Position numbers and translations under genes: made by a program. From Phycisphaerales bacterium (GTDB taxonomy: Bacteria; Pseudomonadota; Gammaproteobacteria; Competibacterales; Competibacteraceae): a DNA stretch of 19,449 nucleotides. Shown piece by piece: positions 1 through 8,313 of the stretch; position 1 is the first letter of the stretch, and each line of letters starts with the position of its first letter. The stretch covers positions 1 to 19,449 of the forward strand of contig JACSSB010000210.1 in assembly GCA_014879435.1 (NCBI GenBank), read 5' to 3'. The notes beneath the pieces are model-generated. The model saw nothing but the letters and a program-made list of their open reading frames with translations, made no database searches and was not told where the DNA came from.

Positions 1-702
1 GGTGATGCGGGCCATGGCCTTGCGGGAACCGCTTGGATCGATGCCCTGTTCTTGCAGATGATGGACAAGGTGCTCGACGATCTTGGCGTCGAAGTCATCA
101 CCGCCCAGATGATTATTGCCATGGCTGGCTAGCACCTCGACCACGTTATCTTCGATACCGACCACCGATACATCGAAGGTGCCGCCTCCCAGATCGTAGA
201 CCAGCACTTTCTTATGGCCCTGATGGTTGGCTTCGTAGGACAGAGCGGCGGCGGTCGGCTCGTTGATGATCCGCATGACCTCAAGCCCAGCGATCTCGCC
301 CGCTTCGCGAGTGGCCTGACGTTGCGCATCAGAGAAATAGGCCGGTACAGTGATCACCGCCTTGTGGACCGTTTCGCCCAAATGCGTCTCGGCGATCTCT
401 TTCAGCCGTCGCAGGATGATGGCGGAGATTTCCTGCGGGCTGTAGTTGACTTCACCCAGTTCGACGCGATCAGCGCTGCCCATCCGGCGCTTGATAGATT
501 TGATGGTGCGTTCTGGATAAAGCACATACTGGTTCTTAGCCGGTTCGCCCACCAGAATCGCGCCATCATCGGCTAGGCCGACGAATGAAGGCAGCATTGG
601 GTGACCGGAGGTGATGTCGATAACGGTGACGTAGCCATTGTCGACCACTGCGACTTCGGAGTTGGTGGTGCCTAGATCGATACCGATGATTTTTTCAGCC
701 AT
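1..702 (-). CDS. Noncanonical Hsp70 (DnaK-like) chaperone, N-terminal 234 residues, runs off the left edge
   Basis: ATP-dependent Hsp70 chaperone; only most of the nucleotide-binding domain is in the window. The ATG is at 702, the frame stays open to base 1, so the C-terminus is missing because of the window edge. Visible Hsp70 signatures are the phosphate-1 loop GIDLGTTNS (residues 7-15), VITVPAYF with DAQRQAT (116-131), the connect motif RIINEPTAAAL (144-154), phosphate-2 YDLGGGTFDVS (169-179) and HLGGDDFD (198-205). Between IKR (70-72) and the PQEIS motif (89-93) it is about 20 residues shorter than E. coli DnaK, so it lacks the insert typical of proteobacterial DnaK and resembles the short Gram-positive form. 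It follows the GrpE-like gene by 29 bp, with no clear Shine-Dalgarno, so translation may be coupled. Probably a specialised paralogue beside a housekeeping dnaK elsewhere (inference). Family certain; role unknown. Confidence 0.93.
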   Translation of the reverse strand, partial: MAEKIIGIDLGTTNSEVAVVDNGYVTVIDITSGHPMLPSFVGLADDGAILVGEPAKNQYVLYPERTIKSIKRRMGSADRVELGEVNYSPQEISAIILRRLKEIAETHLGETVHKAVITVPAYFSDAQRQATREAGEIAGLEVMRIINEPTAAALSYEANHQGHKKVLVYDLGGGTFDVSVVGIEDNVVEVLASHGNNHLGGDDFDAKIVEHLVHHLQEQGIDPSGSRKAMARIT

Positions 703-731
703 ATGAGATTGCCGCTCGTATTCGATTCAAT

Positions 732-1517
732 TCAATGAGAGTTAGAAGTGGAGACGTTGGCGCTGACGACGGGTTCTGGCTGGCGATTGACCTTGACTTC
801 GGCCAGTCGCAGCAAATCGCCTTGCCAGGTATAGCCTTTGCGCAATTCCTCGGTGACGATGCCGTTGGCCAAGTCAGACCGTCGCTCCAGCTCAGCGGCG
901 CGCATGGTATGCGGATCGAGCGATTGACCCTGGGCGCTGAGTGCTGTCACTTGCTGGGCGTTGAGAATTTGCTCCAGGCGGCGCAGGCTCATTTCCTGAC
1001 CCTGGGCCATCGCTTGTAACAGCGCCTGTTCCTGTCGGCATAACCGGCCCAGCAGCGAGGGGCGGTAATCTTGTAGAACGCGTAGACCAGCTTCAAGGCG
1101 GTCGTGTAAATCCAGCAGTTCCAGCAATATCGGCTTCAATGCCGCCCGTCGCTGTTCAGGTAATGCGCTACGGGCGCGATCCAATTCGGTGCCGAGTTGG
1201 CTCTGGCTGGTTTGCAGAGTCTCGAAGACCGCCCGAAATTCATCCAGTGCAGTTTTGATTTGGCGCGATTCCAGCCGGACTTCGTTTTTCAGCGTGACCA
1301 GCTCGGTGAATAGTGAATACAGATCGGTATGCGGCTCCTCTGCCGTGACTTCTGCTTCGGGAAGTGCGTCCAGGTAACGGCGAAAGCGCTCTAACAATTG
1401 TTCTTTGTGTGCAGTGTCCATCGTCAGGGTTTTTATGGCGCTCTTGAATCGCGCATGGTAATGGATTGAATCGATGGGTAGCGCGGACTCAAGAAGATCG
1501 ATGTATGAGAATGGCAA
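732..1517 (-). CDS. GrpE-like nucleotide exchange factor (divergent)
   Basis: Probable exchange factor for the Hsp70 encoded 29 bp downstream. The C-terminal part carries a recognisable GrpE signature: a DPHTMRA stretch (201-207, compare the usual FDPN..HEA) followed by GYTWQGDLLRLAEVKV (228-243), matching the G-Y-x3-G-x-x-L-R-x-A-x-V-x-V pattern. Before it lies a long helical stretch (about 65-150) fitting the GrpE dimerisation coiled coil. The N-terminal ~60 residues have no counterpart I recognise, and the protein (261 aa) is longer than typical GrpE (~190-200). The start is uncertain: the frame gives only a TTG at 1517 (25 nt after the J-gene stop) or an ATG at 1421 (229 aa); neither has a good Shine-Dalgarno. 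The C-terminal tail (244-261) is low complexity. Fold assignment is good; partner is inferred from gene order. Confidence 0.82.
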   Translation of the reverse strand: MPFSYIDLLESALPIDSIHYHARFKSAIKTLTMDTAHKEQLLERFRRYLDALPEAEVTAEEPHTDLYSLFTELVTLKNEVRLESRQIKTALDEFRAVFETLQTSQSQLGTELDRARSALPEQRRAALKPILLELLDLHDRLEAGLRVLQDYRPSLLGRLCRQEQALLQAMAQGQEMSLRRLEQILNAQQVTALSAQGQSLDPHTMRAAELERRSDLANGIVTEELRKGYTWQGDLLRLAEVKVNRQPEPVVSANVSTSNSH

Positions 1518-1542
1518 CCCGCAACTTGATGTACGCCGCGAG

Positions 1543-1863
1543 TCATTTGGAAGTACCGTGTTTGAGGTTGCTCAGGCGATTGCTGAGGACTTGCAGGAGC
1601 TGCTGTTCACTCGGACGGCGGCGCGGACCAGATTGTAGGGCGTTCGCCACCAGCTCGGCCAGATCCGGGGTTTCCCGTTGAAACAGTTGGTAATCCAGGC
1701 GGTCCCGGCGAGTTTTGATCGCTTCATAAGCGGTACGGATCGCTTGAAAGCGTTCGGCGTCGCGCTCTGGCGGATGCTCACGGACCTTTTGCAGATAGGC
1801 TTTTTTGATGGCCTCATCATCGGCAGTTTCAACAATGCCCAGCACAGTGAAAGGATTCGGCAT
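1543..1863 (-). CDS. Small J-domain protein with HPP in place of HPD
   Basis: A 106-aa protein whose N-terminal half is a J domain: PFTVLGI (4-10), the helix II stretch IKKAYLQKVREH (19-30), and helix III RFQAIRTAYEAI (38-49) followed by RDRLDYQ. J proteins deliver clients to Hsp70 and trigger its ATPase through the invariant HPD tripeptide; here the site reads H30-P31-P32-E-R-D, so the critical Asp is absent at its normal place. No zinc-finger or client-binding domains follow; the rest (60-106) is helical and basic. The ATG at 1863 is chosen because GGAG lies 6 nt upstream; an in-frame TTG 6 nt earlier overlaps the upstream stop and has no suitable site. The TPR gene stops 2 nt before this ATG, so the two are probably translationally coupled. 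I recall HPP/YPP variants of this small J family next to Hsp70 genes, but cannot verify it here. Confidence 0.85.
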   Translation of the reverse strand: MPNPFTVLGIVETADDEAIKKAYLQKVREHPPERDAERFQAIRTAYEAIKTRRDRLDYQLFQRETPDLAELVANALQSGPRRRPSEQQLLQVLSNRLSNLKHGTSK

Positions 1864-1865
1864 AC

Positions 1866-4310
1866 TCAACTCCGGCGTTTCTTGCGGCGACCATCACTTG
1901 GTGGAGGCGAAGGAAGATCGAGTGAATCAAGAAAATTGAAGAGATCATCCTCATTGCCCGTCAGCAAAATTTCCAGAAGCGTCTTATAGGCTTCAGGCGG
2001 AAATTCGTCGTCATCCAGCGGAAGTTCGTGCAGGATTTCATTCAACAATTGGTCTCGTAGCTTTGGAGGCAGTTGCTTCATCTCTTCCTGGAGCAGATCA
2101 CCGATATCGGTGTTGTACCCTGACTTTGGACGGGGTGGGGTGGGAGGAAGCAAATACTGATCGAGGAAATCTGCGATCAACACGATGACTCGGTGATCTT
2201 TGGTCGCAGCGGCACGTGCTCTCGCCGCATCCAGTCGCTCGTGGTCAGGATGCTTGATGCGATAGAGGCTGCCTCCAGCGCGGCCGAAAATCTGAAAGTA
2301 AACAAAGAGTGGTCGCTCTGGATGGTGTTTGAGTGCTTGGGTCGCGGCGTATTCCAGCAGCTTATGCTGTGGGATGCGATGCAGGCATTCGCAGACTGAG
2401 AGCAGATCCTCCTCCGCGCTCAACGACTTGATTGCCCGCTGCAACGGTTTTTCCAAAGATTGCAGTATCGCGCTGAGGTTTTTGACCTTTTCTTCCCGGT
2501 AGGTATTGAGGGTTTGGACGATAGCCAGCAGATCGGCACGATCAATGGTGAATTTGCTGGGATCGCCAAGGCCAAGATCGCGCACGAACCGGGTCGGTTC
2601 CAGTCGCAAGCGAGAGGCTTCCACTGTGAACCGCAGCCAAGCCAGTGGTCGGCTACCGGCAATGCGGGTGCCTTCGTGCAGCCATTGCTGGGCGCGCTCG
2701 TGTTGGCGCTGGGCGAAGGCTAGGAGACCTCGGTTGATTTCGACCACGCCGTTGCGGGTGTTGTCGTGCTCCAGTTGAGCGGCGCTATCTAGCTCTTTAG
2801 TCGCCAGTTCGTACTTGTCAGCCAGAATCTGCTTGCGGGCGTGTGCCAGATGGGAGTTGATCAGAGTGTTGCGGGCCTTGCTGTTGATTGGGTCTAGTTC
2901 CAACACTCGTGTAGCGAAACCGGCGGCTTTCTTATACGCCTTGCGAGCGGTAGCGGCCGTGACGGCGGCGAGCAACACTTGAGAATCATTGGGAAATTGT
3001 TTGACTGCACGTTCCACCCATTGATAGTAATCCTTGTCGTTACCAGCCTCCTGATGCAGTTTTGCCAGATGCAGGTAAGTATCGCGATCATCCGGGTCCA
3101 GTTGCAGGCTCTGTTCCAGAAGATCTTCAGCCCGAACCTCGATGAACCAGGGTGGAGGGTCTTGTTCCAGCAGTTGTGCCAAGTGGCGCAAAACCAGTGC
3201 CGCCATCAGCGGGCCGTCTGGGTTCTCGGTGCCCTTAGCCAGCAGATCGGCGCAACTGCGCCAGTGGTGCAAGACGCTGCGTAGGTCACCTTCCCGTTCT
3301 GCTTTCATGGCTTGCAGACGGTGTAGCTGATCGGGCGGCAAGGCTCCGAACAGCTTGGTGTAGATCGGTATTCCTGAAGGGTGAGTTGGCAGCAGCGCCA
3401 AGCTGGCGCGGCGCGCCTGATCCCGGTCCAATACCTGGATGTTGGTAGTGATGAAGCCGAAGATCGCGCTATCGCTGGGTGTTTCGCCCAGTCGCGCCCA
3501 TTCCTTGAGCAGCTTGAGTTGACGCGGGTCCAGGCCGAGTAGGCCGCTAGCGATTTCGCGTGAGGCGGAATCAAGAAGTGGTAGCGTCCGAATGGGTTCG
3601 AGAGCGGCACAGGCGCGGACGATCTCGACCCAACTGTGGTAAGGCGAGGTTTCGGGAATCCGCTCAACGAGCGCCGAAGCACCGGTCGGGTCGGTTTCCA
3701 GCTTAAGCAATGCAGCAAGCACTTGGCGCAGATCGCGGTAGGGCGAGCGAACCGAAATATTATTCAGGTGTTCGCGCACGGCCTCTTCGGGTTCACCTTG
3801 GCTGTAGGCACGTAGCGCATTCTGGGCGGTGGGTCGTTGCCGACAAAATGGAGCGTCCTGAGGCAGGGCGCGCAACACGTCCTTTTGTCCGGTTAGCACC
3901 AGCGCGGCAAGGAGCGTCTCCAATTCGGCCACTCCAGCAGTTGCCAGAGTGGCTGAATAGTCGGTGTAGGCGCACATCGCTTTGGCGTACTGGCCGCTGT
4001 CGAACAGCCAGTCGATGTAGAGTTCGGGATGCGGCGATTGGGCGCAGAGCTTGGGAATATTTTCCCAGAGCACGGCGGCTTCGCGGTACATGGCCTTGCC
4101 AGCCAGTTCCTTGGCTCGTTCCAGGTAGGTCGTGGCCAGGGATTCGCGCCAGCCCGCCTCGGGTTGCGGCTCGCGCTTCAGTAGCAGCTTGTAAACGTCG
4201 ATAGCATCCCGGTAGTTGCGGGTCGACAGCAGATTTTTGCCATGAGCGATCAGTTCGGCGGTGCTTAGATCGTCAAGGCGGATACGCGAAGAAGTGGGCG
4301 GTTTGCGCAT
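1866..4310 (-). CDS. Large TPR-repeat protein of the Hsp70 operon
   Basis: An 814-aa, probably cytoplasmic helical-repeat protein: no signal peptide or membrane segment is visible. TPR-like helix pairs are clear at about 16-50 and 55-85 (a run of ALxxxxxYxxAxxxY type), at 375-410, and best at 408-515, where successive units carry YLHLAKLHQEAG, DYYQWVERAVKQFPND and AYKKAAGFATRVLELDP. The C-terminal ~60 residues are acidic (DDDEFPPE, NEDDLFNFLDSLD), then end in a proline-rich basic tail GRRKKRRS. TPR proteins often bind Hsp70/Hsp90 C-termini or act as scaffolds; the 2-nt junction with the J-protein gene and the GrpE and Hsp70 genes beyond it suggest it is the client-recognition or docking component (inference). 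Start: ATG at 4310 with GAG 6 nt upstream. It lies 33 bp after the M16 peptidase gene. No specific family name recognised. Confidence 0.85.
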   Translation of the reverse strand: MRKPPTSSRIRLDDLSTAELIAHGKNLLSTRNYRDAIDVYKLLLKREPQPEAGWRESLATTYLERAKELAGKAMYREAAVLWENIPKLCAQSPHPELYIDWLFDSGQYAKAMCAYTDYSATLATAGVAELETLLAALVLTGQKDVLRALPQDAPFCRQRPTAQNALRAYSQGEPEEAVREHLNNISVRSPYRDLRQVLAALLKLETDPTGASALVERIPETSPYHSWVEIVRACAALEPIRTLPLLDSASREIASGLLGLDPRQLKLLKEWARLGETPSDSAIFGFITTNIQVLDRDQARRASLALLPTHPSGIPIYTKLFGALPPDQLHRLQAMKAEREGDLRSVLHHWRSCADLLAKGTENPDGPLMAALVLRHLAQLLEQDPPPWFIEVRAEDLLEQSLQLDPDDRDTYLHLAKLHQEAGNDKDYYQWVERAVKQFPNDSQVLLAAVTAATARKAYKKAAGFATRVLELDPINSKARNTLINSHLAHARKQILADKYELATKELDSAAQLEHDNTRNGVVEINRGLLAFAQRQHERAQQWLHEGTRIAGSRPLAWLRFTVEASRLRLEPTRFVRDLGLGDPSKFTIDRADLLAIVQTLNTYREEKVKNLSAILQSLEKPLQRAIKSLSAEEDLLSVCECLHRIPQHKLLEYAATQALKHHPERPLFVYFQIFGRAGGSLYRIKHPDHERLDAARARAAATKDHRVIVLIADFLDQYLLPPTPPRPKSGYNTDIGDLLQEEMKQLPPKLRDQLLNEILHELPLDDDEFPPEAYKTLLEILLTGNEDDLFNFLDSLDLPSPPPSDGRRKKRRS

Positions 4311-4343
4311 TCCAAGCTCAGCGGTTATTCAGGCGGACCAAGA

Positions 4344-7250
4344 TCAAACCGTGATGATAGACAAATCTGGCTGTGCGGCTAGCGTCCGTGCATTGCTCAA
4401 CACCGCGCAGTGTGCCTGCTCCGGTTGCAGATAGTGCACCGCCACCCGCTTGAGATCGTCTAAGGTGACTGCCAATACTCGTTTTCGGTAGGTTCGACGC
4501 TGTTCTGGAGTACGGCCAAACAGAGTGCCGAAGAAGGCACCGATGGCTTCTCCAGCGGGAGAGCCGGGTTTGTCGATAGCCGCGATGATGCCCAGAATCG
4601 CTTCCTCCAATGTTCGGGCAGGATGGTCGTACTCTTGCAACCAGTCCAGTGCTCGGTCGAAATCAGCGAGAGTGTCCGCTAAACGGGGATCACGGTAGGA
4701 ATAGAAGCGGAACGCACCGCTGTCGGGATGATAGCCCGCGCCGCCGCCATAGGCGCCACCCTGTTCGCGAATGGCACGATGCAGATAGCCATTACGCAGA
4801 AAATCGCCCAGCACATGCAGTACCGGAGCATCGGGATGATTGGGGGCTACGGTGGGGTAGGCTTTGGCGCAGAAGTTGACCTGGGTGTTGACGCTAAAAC
4901 CCTGTCGAGCGGGCGATGCTTCGGGCGCGGCCAGCGAGAACGGCGTGATGATGGGTGATGCCGCATCTCGCCAGTGCGTCGCCAGTGCGGTTGCAATCTC
5001 GTCCTGTCGCTCGGCTTCGCTGACGATCAGCAATTGTCGGGGTGCCTGCTGTAAACGCTCGCGCAGGTCTTCCAAGCGTGCGGCGAAGGCAGCCAGCGCG
5101 GCCGGATCATCCAGCGAATCGTCCAGCGCCTTGAGATCCCGCAAGCCCTGCAAACCTTCCCAACGGTGGCTCAGTGCTGCTGCTGGACTCATGCTGGCGC
5201 TGGCCGCTGCCAATGCCAGCATGTGGCCATGATCGGTGACTGCTTCTTCGCGCTGGGCGCGCATTTGCGCCACCAGCTCCCGCAGCCGAGGCAGTTCGTC
5301 GAAGCGAGAGCGGGTCAGGGTTTCCCACAGCAGTTCGGACAAGGCACCCTGATTGCGGGCCAACGCCTTGCCAGCCAGCACTACAACCCCTTTGACCTGA
5401 TGCACATCGTCCACCCCGCCACGCACATTGGCGCGGGCGCTGATGCCTCCAGTGACTGCGGCCTGTTGAGCCTGAGTGCTTCGATAATCCCGTCCGGCAC
5501 TACCGACTTCGCTCAAGCAGGCGCAAAACAGGGGCAGCAGATCCAGCGCCTCGCGCTCCAGCGCAGGCAGATCGAGTACGGTTTGCACATACACCATGCC
5601 GTTGGTGCCTTGGGCATACCACGTGGCCGGTAAGGTACCGACCGGTTGTACCGTGCCTTCGGCAATTTTCAGATCCGGTGGTACATCTTCCAACCCCACC
5701 TTAGGCAGCAATTCGGGATCATCTTGGCGTTGTTGGCGCTCGGCTAGAACTTGCGCCTGTTCGACGAGGCGGGTGGTGTCGGCTTCGCTGAGCGCGGCGC
5801 GGATCGTGGCCAAGCGCTCCCGCTCCGCTGCGGCTTGCTGAACACTCAATTCTGGATCGGGGGCCATGGTCAGTCGCACCCGATGCGGGTTGTCCAGCAA
5901 CAGTTCCCGAATCAGACGCGGGATGAATGCCGGATCGCGGCTTTCCGTTCGCAGTTGTTCTAAGAGTGGGCCGCTGTCCAGAGCCGGTAGCGGGTCCGCA
6001 CCGTGGATCGCCGGAGTCAACGCCTCCATCAGCAGGCGCAGGCCATAGGGAAAGCCATCGCCAGTGATTTCCCGTTCGCTCAATTCCAGTTGATGCAGAG
6101 CCGCGTCCACCGCTTCGCGAGGTACGCCCTCGGCGGCGACTTGTTGCAGTACATCCAGGATCAGCGCCTCGACCGCTGCGGCGTGTTCGGGGTCGGAACC
6201 TTCCAGTCCGCAAACGAAGGTGGTTTCGCGGGTGGCGGCGTCAAAGCCGCACAAGGGTGAGGGCGAGCTGCCCAGCTCCGAGGTTTCCAGGGCATGACGC
6301 AGCGGCGAGCTGCTGTTGTCCAGTAACACATCGCTCAACAGACGGGCGCGCAGCGTCGCCAGCAGATCGGTCATCGGCCCTAACAGCCAGCCGAGTACGA
6401 TATGGGTTTGCTCACTCAGATCTTCGACGCCATCCAGGGAGTAGTGGATAAGATCGCTGACCGGTGTGGAAAGGCGGTGCTCGTTGGGAATCGCCAGATC
6501 CAGTTCGAGCGCCTGGAATCGATTGAGCGCCTGCGTCTCGAAGTGTTGCTGATGCTCGGCAGCGGGAATATCGCCGTAGGTGAGGAAAATGGCATTCGAG
6601 GGATGATAGTGGCGGGCGTGAAAAGTCTTGAGCTGTTGGTGAGTGAGGCTAGGGATCACCTCAGGGTCGCCGCCGCTGTTGTAGTGATAGGTGATGGTCG
6701 GAAATAAACGCTGCTGCAATTCTTGGCTGAGGCACTGCGTCGGCGAGCTGAGCGCCCCTTTCATTTCATTGAATACCACGCCTTTGAACAGCAGATCTGT
6801 GTGCGGATCGTCCGCTTGGGCGAATTCCAAGCGGTGGCCCTCTTGAGCGAAATCGCGTGCGTCCAAGAGCGGAAAGAAAGCCGCATCCAGATACACATCC
6901 AGCAGATTATTGAAATCCTTTTTGTTCTGACTGGCGAAGGGATAGGCAGTCCAGTCGCTGCTGGTAAAGGCATTCATGAAGGTATTCAGCGACCGCCGGA
7001 TCATCATGAAAAAAGGATCGCGCACCGGATAACGCTGACTGCCGCATAAGGCGGTGTGTTCGAGAATATGAGCCACACCGGTCGAGTCCTGGGGGACGGT
7101 CAGGAACGCAACCATGAAAGCGTTGTGCGGATCGTCGGCGGCCAGATGCAGATGCCGGGCGCCGGTGGCACGATGGCGGTATTCCTGAAACTCCAGCCGC
7201 AGAGCAGGGACGGGATGATTGCGCAGATGTTCGAAAGCGGGATGGGACAT
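4344..7250 (-). CDS. M16C metallopeptidase, presequence-protease (PreP)-like
   Basis: A zinc oligopeptidase of about 968 aa, the usual length for the single-chain PreP/Cym1 subfamily, which degrades unfolded peptides in a closed chamber of four M16 domains. The inverted zinc motif HILEH is at residues 61-65, and the third ligand is probably E162 in GVVFNEMKGALSSP. The C-terminal half holds the conserved Arg/Tyr region NGYLHRAIREQGGAYGGGAGY-like segment near residue 850, so both halves appear intact. No signal peptide is seen, so cytoplasmic. The frame extends upstream to 7316, but this would overlap the end of the rmlB-like gene and add an arginine-rich unrelated stretch; the ATG at 7250, 8 bp after that gene's stop with GGAG 13 nt upstream, starts directly at the family-like sequence. 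Lying upstream of a chaperone set, it could clear peptides in a proteostasis operon (inference). Confidence 0.92.
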   Translation of the reverse strand: MSHPAFEHLRNHPVPALRLEFQEYRHRATGARHLHLAADDPHNAFMVAFLTVPQDSTGVAHILEHTALCGSQRYPVRDPFFMMIRRSLNTFMNAFTSSDWTAYPFASQNKKDFNNLLDVYLDAAFFPLLDARDFAQEGHRLEFAQADDPHTDLLFKGVVFNEMKGALSSPTQCLSQELQQRLFPTITYHYNSGGDPEVIPSLTHQQLKTFHARHYHPSNAIFLTYGDIPAAEHQQHFETQALNRFQALELDLAIPNEHRLSTPVSDLIHYSLDGVEDLSEQTHIVLGWLLGPMTDLLATLRARLLSDVLLDNSSSPLRHALETSELGSSPSPLCGFDAATRETTFVCGLEGSDPEHAAAVEALILDVLQQVAAEGVPREAVDAALHQLELSEREITGDGFPYGLRLLMEALTPAIHGADPLPALDSGPLLEQLRTESRDPAFIPRLIRELLLDNPHRVRLTMAPDPELSVQQAAAERERLATIRAALSEADTTRLVEQAQVLAERQQRQDDPELLPKVGLEDVPPDLKIAEGTVQPVGTLPATWYAQGTNGMVYVQTVLDLPALEREALDLLPLFCACLSEVGSAGRDYRSTQAQQAAVTGGISARANVRGGVDDVHQVKGVVVLAGKALARNQGALSELLWETLTRSRFDELPRLRELVAQMRAQREEAVTDHGHMLALAAASASMSPAAALSHRWEGLQGLRDLKALDDSLDDPAALAAFAARLEDLRERLQQAPRQLLIVSEAERQDEIATALATHWRDAASPIITPFSLAAPEASPARQGFSVNTQVNFCAKAYPTVAPNHPDAPVLHVLGDFLRNGYLHRAIREQGGAYGGGAGYHPDSGAFRFYSYRDPRLADTLADFDRALDWLQEYDHPARTLEEAILGIIAAIDKPGSPAGEAIGAFFGTLFGRTPEQRRTYRKRVLAVTLDDLKRVAVHYLQPEQAHCAVLSNARTLAAQPDLSIITV

Positions 7251-7258
7251 AAGGTGTT

Positions 7259-8302
7259 CTATTCTCCGATCATGCCGCCCCAGGCGGGGTCGGCGGCGTG
7301 CCGTTGCAGATACCAATCCACAGTCTTGGCGATGCCGGTGTTGAAGGTTTCTTCTGGCCGCCAGCCGAGTGCTTCGCTCATCTTGCGCGGGTCGATGGCA
7401 TAGCGCCAGTCGTGGCCGAGCCGATCGGTGACGAAGGTAATGAGGCGCTCATGCGGGGCGTGTTCTGGTCGGTGCTGATCGAGTAGAGCGCAGATCAGCT
7501 TGGCGATATTGATGTTGGCCCATTCGTTGTCGCCGCCGATGTTGTAGGTTTCGCCCAACTTGCCATGTCGGATCACAGTATCGATGCCGCGACAATGGTC
7601 TTCGACATACAGCCAATCGCGGATATTGCTGCCGTCGCCATAGACCGGAATCGGTTGTTGCAACAAGCAAGAGCGGATCACGGTGGGAATGAACTTCTCG
7701 CCATGCTGATAAGGGCCGTAGTTGTTGGAGCAGTTGGTGGTGACGACCGGCAGGCCATAGGTATGGAAATAGGCGCGCACCAGATGATCGGAACCGGCCT
7801 TGGAGGCGGAATAGGGTGAGTTGGGAGCGTAGGGCGTGGTCTCGCTGAATGGCGGATCATCACGCTTGAGGGTGCCATACACCTCATCGGTGGAGATGTG
7901 GTGGAAGCGGCAATGTTCGGCGGATTGCTCACCACCCAGCCAGGCACTGCGAGCCGCTTCCAGCAGAGTAAAGGTGCCGACCAGATTGGTTTGCACGAAA
8001 GCAGCCGGGCCGGAAATCGAACGGTCCACATGGCTTTCGGCGGCAAAGTGGGCGATGGTGTCGATGGCGTGCTCACGCAATAGCTGATCTACCAATGCGC
8101 GATCACAAATGTCTCCCTGGACAAAAAGATGTCGGCTCGGGTCGGGCAGCTCACGCAGATTGTCCAGCGAACCGGCATAGGTCAGCAGATCGAGGGTGAC
8201 GATGCGCACATCCGGGTCGTTGGCCAGCAGGTGACGGACGAAGTTGCAGCCGATGAAGCCAGCAGCGCCGGTCACCAGTACATTACGAGGATGATGTTCC
8301 AT
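7259..8302 (-). CDS. rmlB: dTDP-glucose 4,6-dehydratase
   Basis: Converts dTDP-glucose to dTDP-4-keto-6-deoxyglucose, the second step toward dTDP-L-rhamnose and other deoxysugars for O-antigen or exopolysaccharide. The 347-aa protein is an extended short-chain dehydrogenase with the NAD-binding TGAAGFIG motif (11-18), the catalytic STDE (137-140) giving the Asp-Glu acid/base pair specific to this dehydratase, and Y164-x3-K168 (YSASK). HFAAESHVDRS (85-95) is also typical of RmlB. The ATG at 8302 is chosen: it is 11 bp after the exonuclease stop and starts next to the Rossmann strand; an upstream extension to 8494 would overlap the exonuclease gene and encode an unrelated basic stretch. No clear Shine-Dalgarno. 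The usual partners rmlA, rmlC and rmlD are not nearby, so it is separated from the rest of its pathway or serves another dTDP-sugar. Confidence 0.95.
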   Translation of the reverse strand: MEHHPRNVLVTGAAGFIGCNFVRHLLANDPDVRIVTLDLLTYAGSLDNLRELPDPSRHLFVQGDICDRALVDQLLREHAIDTIAHFAAESHVDRSISGPAAFVQTNLVGTFTLLEAARSAWLGGEQSAEHCRFHHISTDEVYGTLKRDDPPFSETTPYAPNSPYSASKAGSDHLVRAYFHTYGLPVVTTNCSNNYGPYQHGEKFIPTVIRSCLLQQPIPVYGDGSNIRDWLYVEDHCRGIDTVIRHGKLGETYNIGGDNEWANINIAKLICALLDQHRPEHAPHERLITFVTDRLGHDWRYAIDPRKMSEALGWRPEETFNTGIAKTVDWYLQRHAADPAWGGMIGE

Positions 8303-8313
8303 GAGAATTCGGT

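Noticed and set aside
3710..4204. Open frame of 164 codons on the plus strand inside the TPR gene
   Set aside because: It is antisense to a clearly coding TPR protein, rich in Arg/Gly as expected of a shadow frame, and has no ribosome-binding site or family resemblance.
5719..6213. 164-codon minus-strand frame inside the M16 peptidase
   Set aside because: Overlaps the peptidase in another frame; composition is Arg/Gly/Ser-rich shadow sequence.
7251..7316. Upstream extension of the M16 peptidase to 7316
   Set aside because: It would overlap the end of the rmlB gene and add an arginine-rich stretch unrelated to the family; the ATG at 7250 fits better.
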